Of a DNA stretch of 64,000 nt, positions 25,301 to 37,300 are shown one piece after another. A program made the position numbers and the translations under genes. The notes beneath the pieces were generated by a model. That model was given only the letters and a program-made list of their open reading frames with translations, ran no database searches and had not been told where the DNA came from. The first letter of the stretch is position 1. Each line of letters starts with the position of its first letter. Source of the DNA: Balaenoptera acutorostrata (lineage: Eukaryota; Chordata; Mammalia; Artiodactyla; Balaenopteridae); contig NC_080078.1 of the NCBI RefSeq assembly GCF_949987535.1, positions 30,462,942 to 30,526,941 of the forward strand, written 5' to 3'.

Positions 25301-28300
25301 AATAACGAAGTGATTACTGAAGAAATCAAAGGGGAAATCAAAAAATATCTAGAAACAAATGACAATGGAGACACGACGACCCAAAACCTATGGGACGCAG
25401 CAAAAGCAGTGCTAAGAGGGAAGTTTATAGCAATACAAGCCTACCTCAAGAAACAGGAAACATCTCGAATAAACAACCTAACCTTGCACCTAAAGCAATT
25501 AGAGAAAGAAGAACAAAAAAACCCCAAAGCCAGCAGAAGGAAAGAAATTATAAAGATCAGGTCAGAAATAAATGAAAAAGAAATGAAGGAAACAATAGCA
25601 AAAATCAATGAAACTAAAAGCTGGTTCTTTGAGAAGATAAACAAAATTGATAAACCATTAGCCAGACTTATCAAGAGAAAAAGGGAGAAGACTCAGATCA
25701 ATAGAATTAGAAATGAAAAAGGAGAAGTAACCACTGACACTGCAGAAATACAAAAGATCATGAGAGATTACTACAAGCAACTATATGCCAATAAAATGGA
25801 CAACCTGGAAGAAATGGACAGATTCTTAGAAATGCACAAACTGCCGAGACTGAACCAGGAAGAAATAGAAAATATGAACAGGCCAATCACAAGCACTGAA
25901 ATTGAAACTGTGATTAAAAACCTTCCAACAAACAAAAGCCCAGGACCAGATGGCTTCACAGGTGAATTCTATCAAACATTTAGAGAAGAGCTAACACCTA
26001 TCCTTCTCAAACTCTTCCAAAATATTGCAGAGGGAGGAACACTCCCAAACTCATTCTACGAGGCCACCATCACCCTGATACCAAAACCAGACAAAGATGT
26101 CACAAAGAAAGAAAACTACAGGCCAATATCACTGATGAACATAGATGCAAAAATCCTCAACAAAATACTAGCAAACAGAATCCAACAGCACATTAAAAGG
26201 ATCATACACCATGATCAAGTGGGGTTCATCCCAGGAATGCAAGGATTCTTCAATATACGCAAATCAATCAATGTGATACACCATATTAACAAATTGAAGG
26301 AGAAAAACCATATGATCATCTCAATAGATGCAGAGAAAGCTTTCGACAAAATTCAACACCCATTTATGATCAAAGCCCTGCAGAAAGTAGGCATAGAGGG
26401 AACTTTCCTCAACATAATAAAGGCCATATATGACAAACCCACAGCCAACATTGTCCTCAATGGTGAAAAACTGAAACCATTTCCACTAAGATCAGGAACA
26501 AGACAAGGTTGCCCACTCTCACCACTATTATTCAACATAGTTTTGGAAGCGTTAGCCACAGCAATCAGAGAAGACAAAGAAATAAAAGGAATCCAAATCG
26601 GAAAAGAAGAAGTAAAGCTGTCACTATTTGCAGATGACATGATACTATACATAGAGAATCCTAAAGATGCTACCAGAAAACTCCTAGAGCTAATCAATGA
26701 ATTTGGTAAAGTAGCAGGATACAAAATTAATGCACAGAAATCTCTTGCATTTCTATACACTAATGACGAAAAATCTGAAAGTGAAATTAAGAAAACACTC
26801 CCATTTACCATTGCAACAAAAAGAATAAAATATCTAGGAATAAACCTACTTAAGGAGACAAAAGACCTGTATGCAGAAAATTATAAGACACTGATGAAAG
26901 AAATTAAAGACAATACAAATAGATGGAGAGATATACCATGTTCCTGGATTGGAAGAATCAACATTGTGAAAATGACTCTACTACCCAAAGCAATCTACAG
27001 ATTCAATGCAATCCCTATCAAACTACCACTGGCATTTTTCACAGAACTAGAACAAAAAATTTCACAATTTGTATGGAAACACAAAAGACCCCGAATAGCC
27101 AAAGCAATCCTGAGAACGAAAAATGGAGCTGGGGGAATCAGGCTCCCTGACTTCAGACTATATTACAAAGCTTCAGTAATCAAGACAGTTTGGTACTGGC
27201 ACAAAAACAGAAATATAGATCAATGGAACAGGATAGAAAGCCCAGAGATAAACCCACACACATATGGTCAACTTATCTTTGATAAAGGAGGCAAGCATAT
27301 ACAGTGGAGAAAAGACAGCCTCTTCAATAAGTGGTGCTGGGAAAATTGGACAGGAACATGTAAAAGTATGAAATTAGAACACTCCCTGACACCATGCACA
27401 AAAATAAACTCAAAATGGATTAAAGACCTAAGTGTAAGGGCAGACACTATCAAACTCTTAGAGGAAAACATAGGCAGAACACTCTATGACATACATCACA
27501 GCAAGATTCTTTTTGACCCAGCTCCCAGAGAAATGGAAATAAGAACACAAATAAACAAATGGGACCTAATGAAACTGAAAAGCTTTTGCACAGCAAAGGA
27601 AACCATAAACAAGACCAAAAGACAACCCTCAGAATGGGAGAAAATATTTGCAAATGAAGCAACTGACAAAGGATTAATCTCCAAGATTTACAAGCAGCTC
27701 ATGCAGCTCAATAACAAAAAAACGAACAACCCAATCCAAAAATGGGCAGAAGATCTAAATAGACATTTCTCCAAAGAAGATATACAGATGGCCTACAGAC
27801 ACATGAAAGAATGCTCAACATCATTAATCATTAGAGAAATGCAAATCAAAACTACAATGAGATATCATCTCACACCGGTCAGAATGGCCATCATCAAAAA
27901 ATCTAGAAACAATAAATGCTGGAGAGGGTGTGGAGGAAAGGGAACACTCTTGCACTGTTGGTGGGAATGTAAATTGATACAGCCACTATGGAGAACAGTA
28001 TGGAGGTTCCTTAAAAAACTACAAATAGAACTACCATACGACCCAGCAATCCCACTACTGGGCATATACCCTGAGAAAACCATAGGTCAAAAAGAGTCAT
28101 GTACCAAAATGTTCATTGCAGCTCTATTTACAATAGCCAGGACATGGAAGCAACCTAAATGTCCATCGACAGATGAATGGATAAAGAAGATGTGGCACAT
28201 ATATACAATGGAATATTACTCAGCCATCAAAAGTAATGAAATGGAGGTATTTGTAATGAGGTGGATGGAGTTAGAGTCTGTCATACAGAGTGAAGTAAGT

Positions 28301-31300
28301 CAGAAAGAGAAAAACAAATACAGTATGCTAACACATATATACGGAATCTAAGGGGGAAAAAAAAAAAAAGGCCATGAAGAACCTAGTGGCAAGACGGGAA
28401 TAAAGACACAGACCTACTAGAGAATGGACTTGAGGATATGGGGAGGGGGTGGGGTGAGATGTGACAGGGTAAGAGAGTGTCATGGACATATATACACTAC
28501 CAAATGTAAAATAGATAACTAGTGGGAAGCAGCCGCATAGCACAAGGAGATCAGCTCGGTGCTTTGTGACCACCTAGAGGGGTGGGATGGGGAGGGTGGG
28601 AGGGAGGGAGATGCTAGAGGGAAGAGAAATGGGAACATATTGTATATGTATAACTGATTCACTTTGTTATAAAGCAGAAGCTAACACACTATTGTAAGGC
28701 AATTATACTTCAATAAAGATGTTAAAAAAAAAAAACTATGATGAATAGTTTTAAGAATACTGAGGAAAGATGGAGAAAATAGTCAAAACCAGATGGAACA
28801 TTCATCAGAAAAGCAAAATCTATGAAAAAAAGATTACACTGAAATTAAGAAGAGTCAATACATATAAAGGCACTATTATGAAAGTGGAAAGACTTGGAAT
28901 GGGAAAAGATACTTGTGGTCAATATATCTGATAAAAAACTTAAGACAGGCAACTCAAAAGAAAAACATGCAAAAGTCTTAGAGAAACTTTATGAAAGAAG
29001 ATATCCAAATGACTAACAAATATAAAAAAGGGCTTAATTTCATTGTTAGAAGGAAACAAATTAAAACAAATACAGGCATACCTCAGAGATATTGCAGGTT
29101 TGATTCCAGACCACAACAATATTAAGCGAATATGTCAATAAAGTGAATCACTTGAATTTTTTGATTTCCCAGTGCATATAAAAGTTATGTTTACTATACT
29201 ATACTGTGCTGTATACTGTAGTCTATTAAGTGTGCAATAGCATTATGTCTAAAAAACCATACCTTAATTTTAAAATATTTCATTGCTAAAAAATGCTAAC
29301 CATCATCTGAGCCTTCAGTAAGTTGTAATCTTTTTGTTGACAGATGGTCTTGTGTTGATGCTGATGGCTGCTGACTGATCAGGGTGGTGGTTGCTGAAGG
29401 CTGGGGTGGCTCTGGTAATTTCTTAAAATAAGACAATGAAATTTGCTGCATGAATTAACTCATCCTTTCACAAGTGATTGGTTTTCTGCAGCATGCAATG
29501 CTGTTTGATAGCATTTTACCCACAGTAAAACTTCTTTCAGAGTTGGAGTCAATCTTGTTAAACCCAACCACTGCTTTATCAACTAAGTTTATGTAATGTT
29601 CTAAATCCTCTGTTGTCACTTCAAGTCTTCACAGGATCTTCATCAAGAATAGATTCCAATTTGTATGGAAATATGTATGGAAATATGTTAATATAAATGT
29701 TTCAGACATTACATGAAATTTCTAAAAATCTTATATTTGTATTTGTATGGAAATATGTATGGAAATATGTTAATATAAATGTTTCAGACATTACATGAAA
29801 TTTCTAAAAATCTTATATTTGTATTTGTATGGAAATATGTATGGAAATATGTTAATATAAATGTTTCAGACATTACATGAAATTTCTAAAAATCTTATAT
29901 TTGTATTTGTATGGAAATATGTATGGAAATATGTTAATATAAATGTTTCAGACATTAAAAAAAAAAAAAAGAATAGATTCCATCTCAAGAAACCACTTTC
30001 TTTGCTCATCCGTTAAAGTTTATCATGAGATTACAGCAATTCAGTCACCTTCAGGCTCCACTTCTAATTCTAGTTCTCTTGCTATTTCTACCACATCTGC
30101 AGTTACTTCCTCCACTGAAGTCTTGAACCTCTCAAAGTCATCCATTAAGGTTAGAGTAAACCTCTTCCAAACTTCTGTTAATGTTTATCTTTTGACCTCT
30201 TGCCACAAATCATGAATGTTCTTAATGTATCTAGAATGGTGAATCCTTTCCAGGTTTTCAAATTACTTTGCTCAGATCCATTGAAGCAATCACTATCTAT
30301 GGCAGCAACAGCTTTACAAAGTATTTAAAATAATAAGCTTGAAAGTTGAAATTACTCCTTGATCCATGGGCTGCAGAAAGGATGCTGTGTTAGCAGGCAT
30401 GAAAACAACAATAATCTCATTGTCTATCTCCATCAGAGCTCTTGGGTGGCCAGGTGCATTGTCAATGAGCAGTAAATTTTTTTTTAAATAAATTTATTTA
30501 TTTTTGGCTGCATTGGGTCTTTGTTGCTGTGTGTGGGCTTTCTCTAGTTGTGGCAAGTGGGGGCTACTCTTCGTTGTGGTGTGCGGTCTTCTCATTTCGG
30601 TGGCTTCTTCTGTTACGGAGCATGGGCTCTGGGCTCTAGGCATGCGGGCTTCAGTAGTTGCGGGACACGAGCTTAGTTGCTCCACGGCATGTGGGATCTT
30701 CCCAGACCAGAGATCGAACCCATGTCCCCTGCACTGGCAGGCGGATTCTTAACCACTGCGCCACCAGGGAAGTCCCCTTTGAGCAGTAAATTTTGAGAGG
30801 AATCTTTTTTCTGAGCAGTAGGTCTCAAACATTCAACTGAGTAAAATATTCAGTAATTCAAGCCTGGATATGCTGTCAGCCAGGCATTGTTGTTCTACTT
30901 ATATAGCACAGGCAAAGTAGATTTAGCATAATTCTTAAGGGCCCTAAGATTTTTGGAATGGTAAATGAGTACTGGCTTCAACCTAAAAGTCACCAGCTGC
31001 ACTAGCCCTCAAAAAGAGAGTCAGCGTGTTCTTTGAAGTTCTGAAGCCAGGCATTGACTTCTATGTAGCTATGAAAGTCCTAGATGGTATCTTCTTGCTA
31101 TGTAAGGTTGTTTCTTCTACACTAAAAATCTTTTGTTTAATGTAACCACTCTCATTAATTATCTTTGGTAGATCTTCTGAATAGCTTGCTGCAGCTTCTA
31201 CATCAGCATTTGCTGCGTTACATTGCACTTTTATGTTATGGAGATGGCTTTTTACCTTAAACCTCATGAACCAACCTCTGCAAACTTTTTTTTCAGCAGC

Positions 31301-34300
31301 TTCCTCCTCATCACTCTAAGCCCTCACAGAATTGAAGAGTTAGAGCCTTGCTCTGGATTAAGCTTTGGCTTAAGGGAATGCTGTGCCTGGTTTGACCTTA
31401 AACTTCCTCTATATCAATAATAAGGCTATTTCGCTTTCTTATCATTCACATGTTCTGGAGTAGCACTTTTAATTTCCTTCAAGAACTTTTCCTCTGCATT
31501 CACAACTTGGCTAACTATTTGGTGCAAGAGGCCTAGCTTTTGGCCTATCTCAGCTTTCAATATGCCCTCCTCACTAAGCTTAATTTCTAGCTTTTGACTT
31601 AAAGTGAGAGACATGTAGGTCTTCTTTCACTTAAACATTTAGAGACCATTGTAAGGTTATTAACTGGCCTAATTTCAATATTGTTATGTCTCAGGGAGTA
31701 GGGAGGCCTGAAGAAAGGGAGACACAGATGGGGTCAGTGGAGCAGTCAGAATGCACACATTTATTAAGTTTGTTGTCTTATATGGGTGTGGTTTGTGGCA
31801 CCCCCCCAAAAATACAATAGTGACATCAAAGATCACTGATCACAGATCACCATGACAAATCATAATGGAAAAGTTTGAAATATTGTGAGGAAAAAAAAAT
31901 ACTGTGAGAATTGCCAAACTGTGACACAAAGTGAGCAAATGCTATTGGAAAAATGGTGCCAACAGAACTGATGCAGGGTTGCCATAAACCTTCAATTTGT
32001 ATAAAACCACAATATCTGTGAAGCAAAATAAAGCAAAGCACTAAGAAACAAGGCATGCCTGTATGTGATGCTATAAACATGCCAGTGTGGCTAAAGTGAA
32101 AAAGGAAGATAATACCAAGTGTTGGCAAGGATACAGAATAACAAAAACCTCATATACTCTCATTGGGAGTGTAACTTGGTACAACTTCTTTGGTAAAGTA
32201 TTTAGTAGTATCTATTAAACCTGAAAATACACATACGCTATGACCTACCAATTCCACTTCCAGTCAAAGGTCCAACAGAAATGTATCTATGTACATTCAC
32301 CAACAAACACATAAAGGAATGTTCATAGCAGCACTAATCATAATTTCCCCAATCTGCAAATAACTCAGATGTCCATCAACAGTTGTGAATGGAATAAGTT
32401 GTGGTATATTCATATGATGGACATTATATAGCAATGAGAATGATCAAATTATTGTTGCTAAGCAACAGCATGGATGAATCTCTCAACACATAAAGTTGGG
32501 CAAAAGAGGCAAGACACCACAGAGTTCATCGAGTATGATTCCATTTATATAAAGGTGAAAAGTAAACAAAAACAACTTATGGTGTTAGAGGTTAGGATGA
32601 TGTTTACTGAAGTCAGTGTGGTAGGGGTGGGACTCGTGACTGGCATGAGGCAGAACAGATGCCATTGGTGTTGTTTTTTGATCTGTGTGACATTTACAAA
32701 ATGTGTTTACTTTGTCAAAATTCACCAGACTATACATTTACTGTTTGTGCAGTTTTCAGTAGGTATTATAGGTCAATTGACTTTATTTTAAAAATTATGT
32801 GTCTGTGTATGTATGTATGTAAAGCTGCTAATGCTTATCCTGAGAAATTCATTTATACATCTACACACTAAAGATTGGAATTCCACGAGCATTTAATGAT
32901 ACGTAACTTTCATGAAACTGTTCCACTGACTGCTTCCAATGATGGCTCTTTTTTTAATGAACCATATCTGGGAGGAAAACTGAGGACACTGATGATTTTC
33001 ATGGTCTTCTAGATGCACCTATATTTCTACTTGTATTCTACCTTGGAGAAAAACTTCTGTGTCTAAAATCAGTAATTAAAATTCTCCAGGTAACGTTATA
33101 ATGTAGTACATAGTTCAATACATGGGATCTGGAGACAAAACTGTCTAGGTCTAAATCCTGGCTCTGCCATTTACTAGCTCAGTGTTTGGGGGGCAGGAAA
33201 CTTGGTTTCCTGATCTGTTAAAGAGGGATATGTAATAAACATAAGATTAAATAAGTGTTAATAATGAGTAGGAAGGAGCACATGAAAAACAGTGGAAAAT
33301 TTCTTATAATACTATGGCTGGTAAGTACTTTTTTCTCCTTTGTATCTCTGTAAACATTTCTTCACATGAAATTCAATGCAAGACTTATTTTTCAGACAAT
33401 ATTAATGTTTCATTCCATCAACACTGGTGAAGTGGTCTGTTCTTGGGTGCCTTAGACCTTGATGCTTACTTTTCCTCTTTGGAAAAGACTGCATATGAAA
33501 GCATTTTCTTTCTATTTAAGCAAGTTCCTTCTTCATCAAATATGTGTTCTGGTCCACAGGCCTTCTCTTCTATGAGCTTCTTCAGCTCAGCTGTTACTGC
33601 CTTTCCCATTTTCTTCACATTCTAAAAAGAAAATGCTTAAACTTCTAAATCGAACCATGACTATAGACATAGAAAGTTAGTAGTGGCACTAATTCCTTCA
33701 ACACTTGGGGTATCAGAAGCCACAATTATAAAGCCTCCTGGCTTTCTCTAGAGTTATAATAATGGAGAGAAAATGGATCCAATGAAAAGAGGAGACTGGA
33801 AAATTAAAAAAACTGAAACTAAGAACTAAATACATGAGTTTAACAGCCACTTTGTTACAGTTAAAGAGAGAATAAACTAGAAAATTGTAGAAAATATCCA
33901 GACAAAAGCATGGAGAACAAAATAGATGGAGTGTACACAGAAGAGTATAATTGGAATACCAGAAGGGGAGAAGAGAGAGAATGGTGCAGAAGCAATATCT
34001 AAAAAGATAATAGCCAAGAATTTTCCAAAGATAATGAAAGACATGAAGTCACAGATTCAAGAAAAACTATGAGCCCCAATTAGGATAAATTAATCCCCCC
34101 CACCACCAGCATCATAGAATATACTGATGAAAAACAAAAATATATAGACTATCTTGAAAGCAGCTAGAGAAATAGACACCATCCTCAAAGAAGGAACAAG
34201 AAGATGGATATCTAACTTTTCAACAGAAATTATAAAAGTCAGAAAACAATGTAATGACATCTTGAAAGTGCTAAAAATAACTGCCAACCTATAATTCAAT

Positions 34301-37300
34301 ACCCATGTTGAAATATCCTTTAAAAATAAAGACAAAATGAAGTTATTTCCAGACAAATAAAAACAAACAGTTTATCCTGAGCAGAATTTAAAAAATAAAT
34401 AATAAATGGAATTCTTCAGGCAGATGAAAAATTATCCCAGATGGAAATACAGGAAGAAATAAAGAGCAACAGAAAGGGTAAATACACTTGACCCTTGCAC
34501 AATGAGGGCATTAGAAAATCCAAGTATAACTTTTGACTCACCCCAAAACTAGTAATAGCCTACTGTTGACCAGAAGGCTTACTGGTAACATAAACAGTCG
34601 ATTAACACATACTTTGTATGTTATATATATTATATACTGTGTTCTTACAATAAAGGTAGAAAAAAAATTAAGAAAATCATAAGGAAAATACAGTTACAGT
34701 AGTGTCCTGTATTTATTGATACTGTAAGTTTATGTTGTCTGTTTACAAGATGAATTGTCTGTCAGTACCTACATCAATATTGTCCTAATGATACAAATAC
34801 CATAGATGTTATATGTATTACAAACATTAGACATCAAAAATGAAAAGAAAATGTGAAAAAGAAATTATTTGTTTATAGGTACTATATTTATTGAAAAAAC
34901 TCCATGTATACGAGTAGACTCGAGTAGTTCAAACCCTTGTTGTTCAAGAGTCAACTGTATTTGGGTAACTCTAAATGAATGACTGTACAAAGTAATGATA
35001 TTGTCGACGAGATTTAAAATAATGTAAAACTTAAATGCGTGAAACAAACAATGGGAGGGCGCACTAAATGGAGTTAAAAGTGTTCTAAGGTCAAGCATTG
35101 CCTATAAAATGGTAAAAGTAGCAATTCATATTAGACTCTAATGTCGAGTCAAGAATCCATATCATGATCTTTAGGGTAACTTCAAAAGGTACAATGAAAG
35201 ATGTATAATTAATGAGGTAATGGGGAATGGGAAAAAGAAATCTAAAAGAAGGCTAAAATAAGTAGAGAAAAAACAGACACAGATAAGGGAAAAGGACCAT
35301 AAAATAATGCGACAAATAGAAAACAAGTATTAAGATTATAGTTATGAACCCACATATATCAGTAAGATTAATTAAACATAATCTAAAATTTCCAATTAAT
35401 AATTATTTTCAAATAGGATTAAAAATACATGTTCAGCTTAATAAATAATTATAAAGCTAGCATCCATGTAGCCACTACTCAAATACATTTTAAATTATCA
35501 GCACTTCAGAAACCCACGTGCCTCCATCCTGAATCATTAATCTCCTTCATAAATAGCATTTGTGGTACTAATCCCCTTGTTTTACTCTTTAGATTTACCA
35601 TCTAGCTTTGAATGAATAAATAATGTACTTTTTGCTGGCTATTTTTGAACTTCATTTGAATGGAATCATACTATTTCTTGTGTCTGCCTTTCAATGTTTT
35701 TTGTGGGAGCAACATACTGTTACATGTGACTGTAGTTCCTTCACTTTCATTAATGTACAAAATTCTACCATATGGATTTACAGCAATTATTTTTCTTTTC
35801 AGCTGTAGACGGACTTTTTTCCTTCTGGTTTTTGGCTATTATGGAAAATGCTGCTAATAAACATTCCTCTAGATATGTCCTATTGCACATGTGAACATGT
35901 CTCTAGCTAGGGTATATACGAAGGGATAGGACTGCTAGGTAAAAGGATATTCAGATCTTCAATATTTCTAGATAATGCTAAATTTTTTCTAAAGTACTAT
36001 ACCAATTTACTCACCCAACAAAATATTAAATAAAACCAATTCCCTTTATTTCAAAACCTCACCAATACCTGGTATTGTCAGATTTTAAAATGTGTTACTT
36101 TTCCTTACCTGATATGAAATGGTATCTCATTGTGGTTTTATTTATTATTTATTTTTGCTGTGTTGGGTCTTCGTTTCTGTGCGAGGGCCTTCTCCAGTTG
36201 AGGCGAGTGGGGGCCACTCTTCATTGCGGTGCACAGGCCTCTTACCGTTGCGGCCTCTCCTGTTCCAGAGGACAGGCTCCAGACGCGCAGGCTCAGTAGT
36301 TGTGGCTCACAGGCTCAGCTGCTCCGCGGCATGTGGGATCCTCCCAGACCAGGGCTCGAACCCGTGTTCCCTGCACTGGCAGGCGGACTCCCAACCACTG
36401 CGCCACCAGGGAAGCCCTCATTGTGGTTTTAATTTGCATTTCCCTGATTACTAGTGAAGATGAGCACCTTTTCATATATTTATTGGCCATTTGGAATTCT
36501 TCTTTTGTGAAGTAGATGTACAAGTCTTTTGGCCATTTTTCTTTTGCATTATCTGGCTTTTACTCATTGATTTGTTGAAGTTCTTTATATATATTCTGGG
36601 TACTAGTGTCCTCTATAGGTTATATGTGCTGCGAGTATCTTCTCCCACTTGATGGCCTGTCTTCTATCTTTATAGTGCCTTTTGAGAAAAGAAGTTTCTA
36701 ACTTTAATGTGGTAAAATTGATCATTTTTTTCCTTTTATGGCAAGGGTATTTGTGTCTTAAGATATCTTTCCTTATCCAAAGTTCATGAAGACATTTTAT
36801 GTTACCTTCTAAAAGCTTCATAATTTTCCTTTAGATATTTAGTTCCTTAATTCACTTGAGACTGATGTACAGTGATTGGACTCAGGGATCCAATTTCTTT
36901 TATATTTCTCACAATATGAATAGCAATATGAATTTACTAAAGTCAATCATTTCCCAAATGATCTGCCATACAATCTCCAACACAAATCACATATACATAT
37001 AGGTATAGGTTTCCGGACTCTCTGTTACACAACTTTATTGTCTAGCATTTGCCAGTATCACATTATCCTAATTACTGCAGTTTCATAATGTCCTGACATC
37101 TGATGGCAAACTCCTTCCATTCTGTTTCTCTACTTAAAGGGTATCTTGGCCTCTTAACCCACTGCATTTATATATACATTTTCGAGTGAAATCAGCTTGT
37201 CAAGTTCCATAAAATTGCACACTGGGAAAGTGATTGAAACTGTCCTCTATAAATTAATTTGAACAAAAGTAAAAGCATTTTATAATACTGTATTGTCCAA

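Larger units (their letters stand above)
21334..28725 (+). mobile_element. near-complete young L1 (7.4 kb)
   Basis: 5'UTR starting gggagaagatggcgg at 21334-23580, ORF1 23581-24474 with one stop, a 58-base spacer, intact ORF2 24533-28351, a G-rich 3'UTR with AATAAA at 28712-28717, and a short A tail. A likely target duplication, ten A's then CT, lies at 21322-21333 and 28726-28737; being A-rich it is only moderately convincing. The element is antisense to ATF7IP2, in its 27-kb intron. It is among the youngest insertions here. Confidence 0.93.
29073..32061 (-). mobile_element. Tigger (pogo-type) DNA transposon with nested insertions
   Basis: Ends are caggcatacc and its inverted partner ggcatgcctg, flanked by TA (29071-29072 and 32062-32063). 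Minus-strand transposase fragments survive at 31426-31614 ([17 protein letters not shown], helix-turn-helix part) and 31061-31267 ([20 protein letters not shown], part of the DDE core). Length is 2989 bp. Subtracting the nested SINE (about 0.31 kb) and the 82-bp repeat array (about 0.32 kb) leaves roughly 2.35 kb, close to a full-length Tigger1. All frames are broken. Confidence 0.9.
28738..32870 (+). mobile_element. old L1 relic (sense), split by a Tigger element
   Basis: Diverged ORF2 end and 3'UTR. The stretch aaggaaacaaattaaaac lies just left of the Tigger, and the sequence resumes at 32064 with the usual next L1 segment (ataccaagtgttggcaagga, then gtgtaacttggtacaac). The break coincides with the Tigger TA duplication, so the Tigger is younger than this L1. 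Confidence 0.75.

Noticed and set aside
29659..29968. Regular repeats that could be taken for a CRISPR array
   Set aside because: There are no unique spacers: the whole 82-bp unit repeats. The context is a mammalian intron, with a poly(A) and a target duplication.
33430..33622. Possible ATF7IP2 exon at 33.5 kb
   Set aside because: Coding exons 5 and 6 join exactly in phase and in known protein order without it. It reads as a transposase relic.
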